The notes beneath the pieces were generated by a model. It was given only the letters and a program-made list of their open reading frames with translations. It was not told the origin of the DNA and made no database searches. Shown here in pieces: positions 24,176 through 34,446 of a stretch of 64,000 nucleotides of DNA; the stretch's first letter is position 1, and each line of letters begins with the position of its first letter. Position numbers and translations under genes: made by a program. The stretch is from Gnetum montanum (lineage: Eukaryota > Streptophyta > Gnetopsida > Gnetales > Gnetaceae), in NCBI GenBank assembly GCA_015680685.1, contig MNCI01010457.1, positions 54,674-118,673 of the forward strand, read 5' to 3'.

Positions 24176-24607
24176 TACTTTAAAATTCCTTTTCCACCCC
24201 TGGTTCAATTTATTCCACTTTGTTTATTTTACGTTATGCTATTTATTTTTCTATTGTGCCTTTTATTTATTTATTTATTTACTTTGTTTCCATTTTCATG
24301 TTCTTAGGATAGTTTCTTCTTTTTATTTTTATGCATGTTATCCCTTATGAGATGAGGCATAAGCAAAAAAAAAGCATGAGGACCGAAAATCTACGAAATC
24401 ATGAAAAATCATAACACTACTATTCACACGAAACATGAATGCCATGTGTGGATGGTACAGCCTAAAACTACCATGTGGTCCAGGTATGACATTAAACTAC
24501 CATTATACTTGCATCAGGATGTGAATTAATTACACAAAGCTAGTTTATATAGCAACTCCCAAGTCAAACCATCACTCACGTTGCTCCTGGTTTAAATTGG
24601 CAGGAGC

Positions 24608-25790
24608 AAGCATATAGACAGGAAGAACCTCTTTTCAATATTGTTTATCAATGGACCACACGGGGCCATAAAAAGAGCGATTAATCTAGAATCCTTAGAT
24701 CTAGACTCATCTACTTATGCTAATTTCGTGGCATCCACTCAAGAAACATCATACTGCTCTAAGGGTATGACTAAAACTTTAGACCTAGAGGTCGACATCA
24801 TCACTGAAGATCCTCTCGTTGAAGTCCCCATTATGAAAACCAATGACAAAACTAGAATACTAAAACTAAGTACCCTATTGAATCCTCAACTTGCTAATGA
24901 CATTATTCAAGTACTAAAAGACAATATCAAAACATTCGCATGGTCATATACTGACATGCCAGGGTTGGACCCTCGAATCGTACAACACAACATTATCCTT
25001 GATGAAAAAATTAAACCAGTAAAGCAAAAGGCACGAAAAGTTAAACCTGAGGTAGTGTTGGCAGTTCATAATGAAATCATGAAACTTTACCAAGCCGGTT
25101 TCATCTGAGCTGTTGACTATGCAGACTAGGTATCTAACATTGTTGTTGTCCCTAAGAAAAATGGTAGCATCTGTATATGCATTGATTTTCGTGATCTCAA
25201 CACAGCCACTATAAAGGAAGATTTCCCGCTACCTAGTATTGATCAACTTGTTGACTCAATAGCTAGGCATGCACTATTATCCTTTGTGGATGGATTCTCA
25301 AGATACAACCAAATCAGGATCAACCTAGAACACTAGCTCAAGACAACCTTCACAACGCCTTGGGGCATACTTTGTTACACAATTATACCATTCGGTCTCA
25401 AAAATGCAAGTGCTACGTATCAACGAGCAATGACATACATATTTAGCAATTACATGCTTGATTTGCTCAACGATTATGTAGATGACATCGCAGTCAAGTC
25501 TAAAACAACCGAGCAACACATAAAGGATCTAGACTTAGTGCTCAGACATTGTCTCAAATACAACCTCAGACTTAACCCAAAGAAATGTGTCTTTGGGGTT
25601 AAAACGGGCAAAATGGTTGGCTTCGTAGTCTCTAAAATAGGGATAGGAGTAGACCCTGATAAGGTTAAAGCAATAACTAGTATGCAACCACCTAGGAACC
25701 TTACTGAATTACGTGGTCTGCAAAGTAGACTGCAATTCATTAGACGCTTATTGGCAAATTTTATGGATAAGTTGAAACCCATGTAGCACC
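24608..25790 (+). pseudogene. Tat-element reverse transcriptase
   Basis: Plus-strand frame, different from the gag-protease frame. Motifs in order: NIVVVPKKNGSICICIDFRDLN, abbreviated in the usual VPKKNG...CIDFRDLN form (25140-25200); FVDGFSRYNQI (25288); IPFGLKNASATYQRAM (25388); YVDD catalytic box at 25475-25486; and KKCVFGV...VGFVVSKIGI (25580-25650). Nonsense codons occur at 25106, near 25127, 25334 and 25784. The enzyme copies element RNA into DNA. The first in-frame codons follow an acceptor-like TTGGCAG|GAGC near 24600, which suggests that the sense transcript was spliced across the antisense region. Confidence 0.9.
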
Positions 25791-26300
25791 TACTATGAAA
25801 GAATGTGCATTTCCAATGGACTCAATAGTGCCAGGAAGCATTTGAAAACATAAAAATGGAGCTAGCTCAACTACCAACATTTCATCCCCCGCAAAGCGAT
25901 AAACCTTTTTACATCTACCTCACAACATCTGATTCATCTATTGCGTCCATGCTTTGCCAAGAACGAGAAGATGGAATCGAGATCCCCGTTTACTATTTAA
26001 GCCATGCCTTAATTACCTACGAACAATGATACAATGACGTGGAGAGATCATGTCTTGCCCTTGTCTTTTCCTTGAAGAAGTGACAACATTATCTCTTCCG
26101 TAACCAAGTTTATATCATTTGCAAAGATAATGTGCTTCAAGCTATCACTAACAACATCTATGAATCAAGTAGGATAGCTAGATGGAAAGCGATGATCGCT
26201 GAGTTTGACCTACACTATGTCACTCAATTCTCCACTAAGGGTCAAGTAGTAGTCAATCAATTGACCGCTTCACCAACATAAGATCAAGCGACAATCAATC
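25791..26300 (+). pseudogene. Tat-element RNase H (first copy)
   Basis: In the RT frame: FHPPQSDKPFYIYLTTSD, GIEIPVYYLSHALITYE and YNDVERSCLALVFSLKK form the RT-linked RNase H that degrades the RNA template. It ends FSTKGQVVVNQLTASP, with Asn where the family has Asp-Ala (ADALA-like). There are five or more nonsense codons. Confidence 0.75.
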
Positions 26301-26329
26301 CTGAATTCCCTAATGAGAGCATTAACAGC

Positions 26330-26730
26330 ATTAACACTGTGCCTGATAACTACGATGTAATCCTTTACTTCGATGGAGCTTCAACTTCTCAAGGAGGAAG
26401 TGCTATAGCCATCATAATGTATCCCTCTGGAGAAATTTGACCCTTTTCCTATCGACTAACCTTCCCTTGTACCAACAACGTGGCAAAGTACGAAATTCTT
26501 CTTAGAGGTCTTATAGCAACACTAACTTCAAGGATCACACATCTTGTAGTTCGAGGTGACTCATAGTTAGTAATCAATCAAGTCACAGAGGTTTATGTGT
26601 GTAAGGCTTCTCATTTGCAACCATACTGTGACCTAACTAAACATTTGCTGAAACAATTGATCAACGTAGATGTGCAACATGTTCCTAGGAACAAAAATAC
26701 CATCGTCAATGCACTTGCTACACTAGCCTT
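26330..26730 (+). pseudogene. Second (archaeal-type) RNase H, Tat hallmark
   Basis: VILYFDGASTSQGGSAIAI, CTNNVAKYEILLRGLIA, LVVRGDS and HVPRNKNTIVNALATLA give the full pattern of the extra RNase H found between RNase H and integrase in Tat-lineage elements. Two catalytic acids look lost: Lys replaces Glu in the NN-A-E motif, and Asn replaces Asp in the final ADALA motif, both single G-to-A changes. Two nonsense codons (near 26438 and 26564) confirm inactivity. Confidence 0.8.
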
Positions 26731-26929
26731 AAACATGACACCTGAGATGTTCCATGCGTTGCCTAGTTTTATAACAAATTGTGCCAAACCTATAATCAAT
26801 GCTCCTGATGAAATACCCATAGCGTCCATCAACACTACACAAGCAATAGAATGGTATGATGACATAAAAGAGTACCTTCAACAAGGCGAACCACCACAAC
26901 ATTTGACGAGTTCCCAAAAGGACACGGTG

Positions 26930-28083
26930 CAAAAATGCTCTCGAAAATATGCATTAATAGGAGACACATTATGTCGTAGATCCTATGAAGGCATTCTGTT
27001 AGTGTGCGTTAATAGCATTGACGGTCAAACAATCGTGGAATAGGTTCATGAAGGATTTTGCGGAGGGAATATAGCACCCAAAGAAATGGCAATGAAAATT
27101 AGACGTTTGGGCTACTATTGGCCACACATGGAGTACGATTTCTTCTCCAGGGTCAGGAAATGTAACATTTGCCAAAGGTACAGCAACCTAATACATGTGC
27201 CACCTAATGAGTTGCACACTGCATAAATCACATGGCCATTCCAAAGATGGGGATTAGACATCATTGCGCCGATAACACCACCATCTTCAGCAGGACATAG
27301 CTTCATCATCACCGCAACCAAATATTTCACAAAATGGGTAGAAGCTATTCCCCTTAGGAAAACCACATCTAAACATGTTTTCAATTTCATATTAGAAAAC
27401 ATCATGACCCGTTTTGATATCCCAATGACCATAGTCACCGATAATGGGCCATAGTTCAGCAGTACGGATACTAAAAGCTTCTGTGAAAGCCTAGGTATTA
27501 AACACTCATTCTCATCACCATATTACCCACAGAGCAATGGCCAAGCGAAGTCTACGAACAAAACAGACATCATGGTGCTCAAAAAGATGTTGAAGCAGAG
27601 CAAGAGACGATGGCACGAGCAGTTAATCTACGTATTATGGGCATACTGAACAACGCATCGAATGTCCACAGGTAAAACACCATATAGCCTCGTATACGAT
27701 TCTGAAGCTGTGTTACCTTTAGAGTTACAGGTTCCCTCGTTGTGGATAAGGCTCTCTAGCCTCCTCGATAAAAGCCAGAACAACAAGCTACGTATTACTA
27801 ACCTCAACTCGGTGGAGAAAGAAAGGGTGTGAGCGCTTAATCAAATCGAATGGTATCAGAAATAACAACGACGACGGCATCAACACAATCCACATAAGCG
27901 CTTGATCAAGGAAGGTGACCTAGTTCTTAAGGCGGTCTGTGAACACTTGGATAAATTCTCAGCTAACTAGGAAGGGCCTTACTTAGTCACCAAGCATACA
28001 ATAACGGGGCATTCAAACTCGCCGACATGGACAGAAACCAACTCACTAATCTTACGAATCACATGTACCTGAAACCATACTAG
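26930..28083 (+). pseudogene. Tat-element integrase
   Basis: The zinc-binding end shows a His near 27046 and CNIC near 27162. The core has GLDIIAP (first Asp, about 27250), VTDNGP (second Asp, about 27438) and SPYYPQSNGQAKST (about 27518). In the last motif the catalytic Glu of the DD35E triad is Lys. The C-terminal part has KEGDLVLKAV, then EGPYLVTKH. A one-base indel near 28008 precedes the last codons, FKLADMDRNQLTN...YLKPY, ending TAG at 28081-28083. Several nonsense codons occur. It would insert the cDNA copy; this copy cannot. Confidence 0.85.
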
Positions 28084-28114
28084 GTTTGATGAACTTAAGG
28101 TACGCTATAATCTT

Positions 28115-28420
28115 GGCATCACGACCTAAAACTGATACCATAGAATAGTCCTAGAGCTATGACTTAAAACTAGCACCACAGAACATCCTAGCGTCATGAC
28201 AATAAACTAACATCACAGAGCTCTGTCCGGTATGACACTAAACTTCCATGCTTGTCCACTAGAGTCCACTAAGACTATAAACTAGCTTGCCTCTCCATAG
28301 TCCTCTACGACTATAAACTAGCACTGCATCTTCCGCTACGATGATAAACTGGCAACGTCCAAAGGATTATGACATGAAACTAATCAACAACAATCTGCTA
28401 AGACTACAAACTGGTGACAT
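28115..28420 (+). repeat. Array of TATGACNNTAAACTAGC motifs after integrase
   Basis: Nine imperfect copies of the motif found at 18678-18855, spaced about 25-45 bp, directly after the end of pol. Hypervariable tandem repeats in the 3' untranslated region are known for Tat/Ogre elements; this array fits that pattern. Confidence 0.7.
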
Positions 28421-28969
28421 CATCAACAACCTAGCATTATTTGAAAAGACATGTTGCTGCAGTTGGCTGTATGTGCTTACCAAAAACCTACCGCATGATC
28501 TATCACATAGACCTTGATAAAACTAATGCTATTCAAGATTCTATTTGCCTTGAAACTCTACATGATGGCTCCATTCCATCGACTCCATTCAAGTTTAAAG
28601 TATTTAGCTAACTGAATCATTTGTGATTTTCTTGTCCCCTTGGATTTGTGTTTGCAGGATGACACGCTTGAGGCATTTGTGCACAGATGCACTTCATCAT
28701 GACAATAGGGTATCACATTTTTCCTAACGCACGCAATTGAGTTAATCAATCCATTGATAAGTACATTCCCGACTACTGATACATTCCTTATTTCCCCATC
28801 ATGATCTCCTTAGCCTATTCAGTTACACCCCCTTAATACATTCTGCTCACCTAAAAACTCTTGATACACTGTTGCACACTATAACTCCCTAAGCAGTTGC
28901 AATGCAAAACACAATATATGGTGCATGACACAAAATGCAAGCGCTCGAACATGAGCACAACACTAAAAA

Positions 28970-29075
28970 AAAGCTCTTTCAAAAAGACCAAAGAGAAAAA
29001 GAAAATAAAGAAAGACAAAACAAAGCAAAAAGAAAAAGAATAAAAAGGTCAAAGAGCAAAATGCCTAGAAAAGAT
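28970..29075 (+). repeat. Purine-rich (AAAGA)n-like tract
   Basis: About 100 bases of nearly pure A and G (AAAGACCAAAGAGAAAAAG and similar) in the 3' untranslated region of the Tat element. No coding content is seen from 28084 to 29571. Confidence 0.7.
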
Positions 29076-29571
29076 CTTCATGACCCCGTTGACATCATAG
29101 GCTAAAGACCATTGGCTCTTCTCATACAAGCCCCAGGCGAGAAGGCAATTGTCTTGGAAAAACACTCGTGTCTCAAATGATCATGTTGCACATCATCGCG
29201 TAGCTTTCGCTGTTTACAACGAGCTCCCTTAAACATGACACAAGGGTCCTATTTCTCTAAAGAATGCACTTCCTATGCCTTGGTTCCAAGTCTGCTATAC
29301 ATTGGTGGTTGACAAGGACCAAAAACTGGCTCATTCGCATAAGAGCATTCCTCTCCCATAGTTCAAACAACAACATCCTTTGATTAATCCCTAATCCTCC
29401 CAGTTGCAACCTTCTTTCCTTAAACTAAATTTCCCTCAATGCAATGTACTTTTGAACACGGTGCGATGACATCTGGCCAGGGGCCAACAAACAATGCTTG
29501 ATGCCAGGTCGATCATGGTGTTTTGTACTTCTTTGTTGATGCCTCTCAGGTGGATTCCTCCAAACATCAAC

Positions 29572-29584
29572 AAAGAGGGGCCAA
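29572..29584 (+). other. Polypurine tract of the Tat element
   Basis: AAAGAGGGGCCAA directly precedes the TG start of LTR2. This is the expected place for the plus-strand DNA primer. Confidence 0.75.
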
Positions 29585-31283
29585 TGAAACACCACAAAAT
29601 TTCAGCTTAACACTTTGAAATAAGAACAACCCTGCGCTTCAACATCCAGAAGTTCAAAAATTGGACTAAAGTGCATGAATCTTATCATGCACGTCGAGGT
29701 CATGCTCAAGTTACACTACCAGCGTACGTGTGGTGTGCGTACAGCATGCACAACTTTCAGAGCCTTAAAATCAAGCTGAAACGATCTGAATCCAAGCAAT
29801 GCAAGACACCTTTGAAGTTCACTGATGATCATTACAACTCCTAGCCTCCAGAACTTCAGATTTTGGGCCCAAAACCATACAGTCCTGTCATTCACGCCAA
29901 AGTCATGCTGAGCTCACGCCTAGGTAACGCTAACAACGTGAGTCAAGCATGAGTTAACAAATGGCCCAAATGAAGTAGCCCCAAGCCTAGTTTTTGACAT
30001 GAGCTCCACTCCCATAATAGGCAACAACTGTACTTGAAAACAGGCCACAAAAATCAAAATTTGGGCATGAGACCTGACATTTTGGCTCAATCACACCCAG
30101 GTCACACTGAGGACACGCTCACAGCGTGAGCCCAACATAAGCTGCCGAAAGTGGCCTAAATCCAAGCATATACAGGCTCAAAATTAAACATGCAGGATGT
30201 CCTCAAGGTCAGGTAGTAGTTACACTTCAAAAAAACAAGTCTTAAAGATGGAATTTTGACATGAAATGCATCATTTTTAGTCATGCACGCTGAGGTCACG
30301 CTGGCAGCGTGAGTCCAGCGTGAGCACTGGTCACGATCGAGCAAAAGCACTTCAGACACACGCTGAGGGCACGCCAGGACAAGATCAATGCACGCTGGCA
30401 ACCTTGGTGAAGCAAAAACACTTTCAACAGCAATCAGTCCACAGATTCAGAAATTCCAAGTGAGCCAGAGTCAGATTCTCTTATTGTACATTATGAGTCA
30501 TTGTAAATTTTTCACATTTTGAGCTGGTCAAGCTCTTACGCTACAAATTCTATGAGCATGAGCCAGCTTGCACAAGCTAAAACACATTGTAAGATACAGT
30601 GCATCCGGTCTAAAACATAGTCTGCCTACATACGTCCAGCTCACACACAGCTGTACATCGAACACCTATCACACGATCCATTTTTCTCTCGTCTCACAGC
30701 CATTGATCTCATTCATAAATCCTACTCCCGAGTCTAGTAAAATATATAAATACCCCATTCATTGACATAAATGAGGTTGGCAAAAATTGGAGAAGGAAAC
30801 CAGCAATCTTGATCCCAGACACACATGATCCCTAGCACCTACAAACACCTCACATTAGGGCTTAACGTCTAACTTACAATCTAGATGCGCAACTACGTTT
30901 TGACCGATGCACATCTTTTTAATTAATACAACGTAGTTTCATTTTTGCCTTCTGTTGTACTATTCTAGTTCTTTGTTTGCATTACTCTGGTTTATTGCAC
31001 GTTTCTACATACATTCTGTTTACGTTTACACGCTATATTCACATTTACGTCTCGTTGCATTACGCTCTCCGTTTTACATTTCGTGATGATAACCGCAACG
31101 CAAGCCATAGCGTACGCTCGGGGAAGTCCTTAGTTGATTTGCATGTAGATCATCCAAGGCACTCTGCCTTCATTTTTTTTTCCAGCTTGCCCTCACACGA
31201 AGGCAGGGTCAGCTGTATCTCTCCGGAGATCTTTCGGTATTCATTTTTCCTCCATCCTTACGTCGATGATTTCAGACGGTACA
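29585..31283 (+). repeat. LTR2 of the Tat element
   Basis: Full-length LTR starting TGAAACACCACAAAATTTC and ending ACGGTACA. It has a TATA box at 30745-30752. The best-preserved inverted repeat is TCACGCTGGCAGCGTGA at 30296-30312; a second is CACGCTCACAGCGTG at 30114-30128. It is followed not by target-site DNA but by a copy of the PBS leader. Confidence 0.9.
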
Positions 31284-31310
31284 AAAATTGGCGCTAGAAG
31301 GAGGGCCTAT
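31284..31310 (+). other. Second PBS leader between LTR2 and LTR3
   Basis: These 27 bases repeat 14536-14562 exactly, including TGGCGCTAGAAGGAGGG. They then break into LTR3 at about LTR position 305. The junction reads CCTATCATTCATGCC, where the leader has CCTATCGATT and the LTR has CCTGTCATTC, so a few bases of microhomology sit at the break. Confidence 0.85.
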
Positions 31311-32735
31311 CATTCATGCCAGAGTCACGCTGGGGTCACACCTAGGTCACGCTGACAGTGTGAGTCTAGCATGAGTTAACAAAAATGGCTCAAATCAAGC
31401 AGTCCCAGGCCTAGTTTTCAACATGAACTTGACTCCCAGAATAGGCAACAACTGTACTTGAAAATAGGCCACAAAAATCAAAATTTGGGCATGAGACCTG
31501 ACATTTTGGCTCACTCATGCCCAGGTCACGCTGAGGTCATGCTGAGGACACGCTAACAGTGTGAGCCTAGCGTGAGCTACTGAAAGTGGCCTAAATCCAA
31601 GCACAAACAGGCTCAAAATTAAACATGCAAGATGTCCTCAAGGTCAGGCAGTAGTTACACTTCAAAAAAACAAGTCTTAAAGATGGAATTTTGACATAAA
31701 ATGCATCATTTTTAGTCATGCACGCTAAGGTCACGCTGAGGTCACGCTGGCAATGTGAGTCCAGCGTGAGCACTGGTCACGACCAAGCAAAAGCATTTCA
31801 GACACACACTGAGGGCACACCAGGACAAGATCAATGCACATTGGCAACCTTGGTGAAGAAAAAACACTTTCAGCAGCAATCAGTCCACAAATTCAGAAAT
31901 TCCAAGCGAGCCAGAGTCAAATTCTCTTGTTGTACATTATGAGTCATTGTAAATTTTTCACATTTTGAGCTGGTCAAGCTCTTACGCTACAAATTCTATG
32001 AGCGTAAGCCAGCTTGCACAAGCTAAAACACATTGTAAGATACAGTGCATCCAGTCTAGAACGTAGTCTGCCTACATACGTCCAGTTCACACGCAACTAT
32101 ATATCGAACATCTGTCACATGATCCATTTTTCTCTCGTCTCACAACCATTGATCTCATTCATAAATCCTACTCCCAAGTCTAGTAAAATGTATAAATACC
32201 CTGTTCATTGACATAAATGGGGTTGGCAAATATTAGAGAAGGAAACCAGCAATCTTAAGCTCGGACGCACGTGATCCCTAGCGCTTGCAAACACCTCACA
32301 TCGGGGCTTAACGTCTGACTTGCATTCCAGACATGCAACTACGTTTTGACCAGTGCAAGTGCACATATTTTTAATTAATACAACGCAATTTTATTTTTGC
32401 CTTTCGTTGTACTATTCTAGTTCTTTTTTTGCATTACTCTGGTTTATTGCACATTTCTGCATACATTCTATTTACGTTTACATGCTATATTCACATTTAT
32501 GTCTTGTTGCATTACGCTCTCCATTTTACATTTCGTGACAATAACCCTAGTGAAGGCCATAGCGTACGCTCGAGGAAGTCCTTGGTTGATTTGTGTGCAG
32601 ACCATCCAAGGCACTCTACCTTCATTTTTTTTTCCAGCTTGCCCTCACGCGAAGGCAGGGTTAGCTATATCTCTCCGGAGATCTTTCGGCATTCATTTTT
32701 CCTTGAGCCTTACGCTGACGATTTCGAACGGTACA
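31311..32735 (+). repeat. LTR3 of the Tat element, lacking its first 300 bp or so
   Basis: It matches LTR2 from CATTCATGCC to the terminal CGGTACA. TATA box at 32191-32198. The target duplication ATATG follows at 32736-32740. It shares several sites with LTR2 against LTR1 (for example CATTGACATAAATG near its TATA box). Confidence 0.9.
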
Positions 32736-32740
32736 ATATG

Positions 32741-34440
32741 CTTTATGAAGACTCACCCAATAATCCAATGGTGGATGGGTGAGTTAAAAATGCAATGATG
32801 ATGCAATAGTATCAAACTTGTACAATGTGAGGCCTTAATCGATGGAATGTCCACACAACAAAATTCATCCATGCACATTTTTTTTCTATTCATTGCCAGT
32901 GAACTAGGCTCAAATTCAACAAGGAGCTAGAACTCACACTACAAGTTGTTGAAGCTAATGCTACTAGAACAGTGGGTAGGTGATGGGCTCACACCTTAGG
33001 ATATGAGCTCCAAAGTCATGAAAAGATGCTTGGTCACTAGTAAAGAAATGGTGTGTCATCAAGGGTCCTTATGATCACTAAATGGATCTAATTAGTGTGA
33101 TTAGACCAAGGCACACATGCCATCATTCCTAGCCACCTTGGTCAAAAGAGATTTGTAATCTCTTGAACGTATATGTGCTAGGTGATGAGGAATGAATTCT
33201 TATGTTCATACAAGTTGAAAACTCTAGATGGTGATCCGACACTCCGATCATTCCCATGACTCCCATGCACCATCAAAAACCATATTCTTAAGACATAAAA
33301 TGAATAGAAAAAGGGGAAAACATGATGAATGAAATGAAATGATGAAAAATTAAAAAAATATACGAAAGAGAAATAAAAAAAGAAAAACAAAAAAATAATG
33401 ATGATGAGATGAAGAGGTTATGGAAAGAGCAATGTAACTTCAAGATTACTGGTTCACAAAAAATGGTATTTTTACCATCTTAGACTGATCCTATGATTAC
33501 TCAACTAAAACCAAAATAAGTGGTTGAACCAATACCCATGTGAGCCTTTCTCATGTTCAACTCATTTCTTGGATCACTTGAATTCCAAATGTAATGGTCC
33601 AAGAAAATCTCCTAATCCATCCCTACTCATGGCCATGGCCTAGAAGTCTCTCTCTTAGTGAACATTGGTAACATCAATTGTTACTTCCACACAATTCCTA
33701 AATCCATCTTCTCCTAAAAGTTAAAATTTATAATCGTTGATTAGAACCATGGTTATATCCACCATTTCATGGTCATGGTATACTATTGAGATTGGGGTCA
33801 ATTAGTGTAGCCAAATAAATCAACAAGAGAGTTCTAGTAAAGCAAGATTTTGGGAACCTGTTGTGCATACATGCACAGATGGAGGAAAATCAAACCAAGA
33901 TCTTAGCTTCTAGATATTTTGTGACACGTTGCCTTGATTTGATTTCACCAAAGATTGGGCCACAAAATAATCAAGGCTAGATGACACTAGTAGTGGTAGG
34001 TATGGCCATGCACTTAGAAGAAAGACTTAGAGATCTATTCCCATTATGCGAATAAGTAGCAATGAAGAGATGTAGTAGTGGATCTCTCTAGGGTGTAGGA
34101 CATGCTCACGTGCTTCCATGAACTAAGTGAATCATTGGCTAGAGATCAAGATGTTTCACTATCACTTTCTCTCTCTTGTTCATCAACCATTCTTCATTTC
34201 TTATCTTACATTTCTTGTCCATCATTATGTAGGGCAGAAAGTCAATCAGGCAAAGCCAAGGATGAGATTTGGCCATCTAAAGGGACAAACTCGCATTTGA
34301 TACTAATGTCTCACTAGTTGTTGAGAATCCATAAGTGTCCCATCAATGGATTTCAAAGGGCAAGTAAGATAGGTGTCTGCTATAGTGAAGACCCACTTGT
34401 GAATCCTTGATGGCTTGGATCACGTGTCATGGATCTAATT
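32741..34440. other. No gene seen
   Basis: AT-rich sequence with short ORFs that show no recognisable domain. An A-rich stretch lies at 33340-33400. It may be the continuation of whatever the Tat element inserted into. Confidence 0.5.
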
Positions 34441-34446
34441 GTAAAC

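Larger units (their letters stand above)
12847..32740 (+). mobile_element. Large Tat-lineage Ty3/gypsy retrotransposon complex (three LTRs)
   Basis: The insertion is bounded by a perfect 5-bp target duplication, ATATG at 12847-12851 and 32736-32740. It reads LTR1 (12852-14535), PBS, gag-protease, a PR-RT interval with an antisense gene, RT, RNase H, a second RNase H, integrase, a repeat-rich 3' region, a polypurine tract, LTR2 (29585-31283), a 27-base leader with PBS, then LTR3 lacking its start (31311-32735). The double RNase H and the very large internal region (15 kb) mark the Tat/Ogre group. All sense frames contain nonsense codons and catalytic acids are replaced, so it cannot move by itself. 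Confidence 0.9.

Noticed and set aside
25474-25782. Open frame on the minus strand opposite RT
   Set aside because: Shadow of the RT frame, which has clear motifs on the plus strand; no domain on the minus strand.
29572-31310. A second complete element starting at LTR2 because a PBS follows it
   Set aside because: Only 27 bases of leader remain before the sequence re-enters LTR3, so there is no second internal region.
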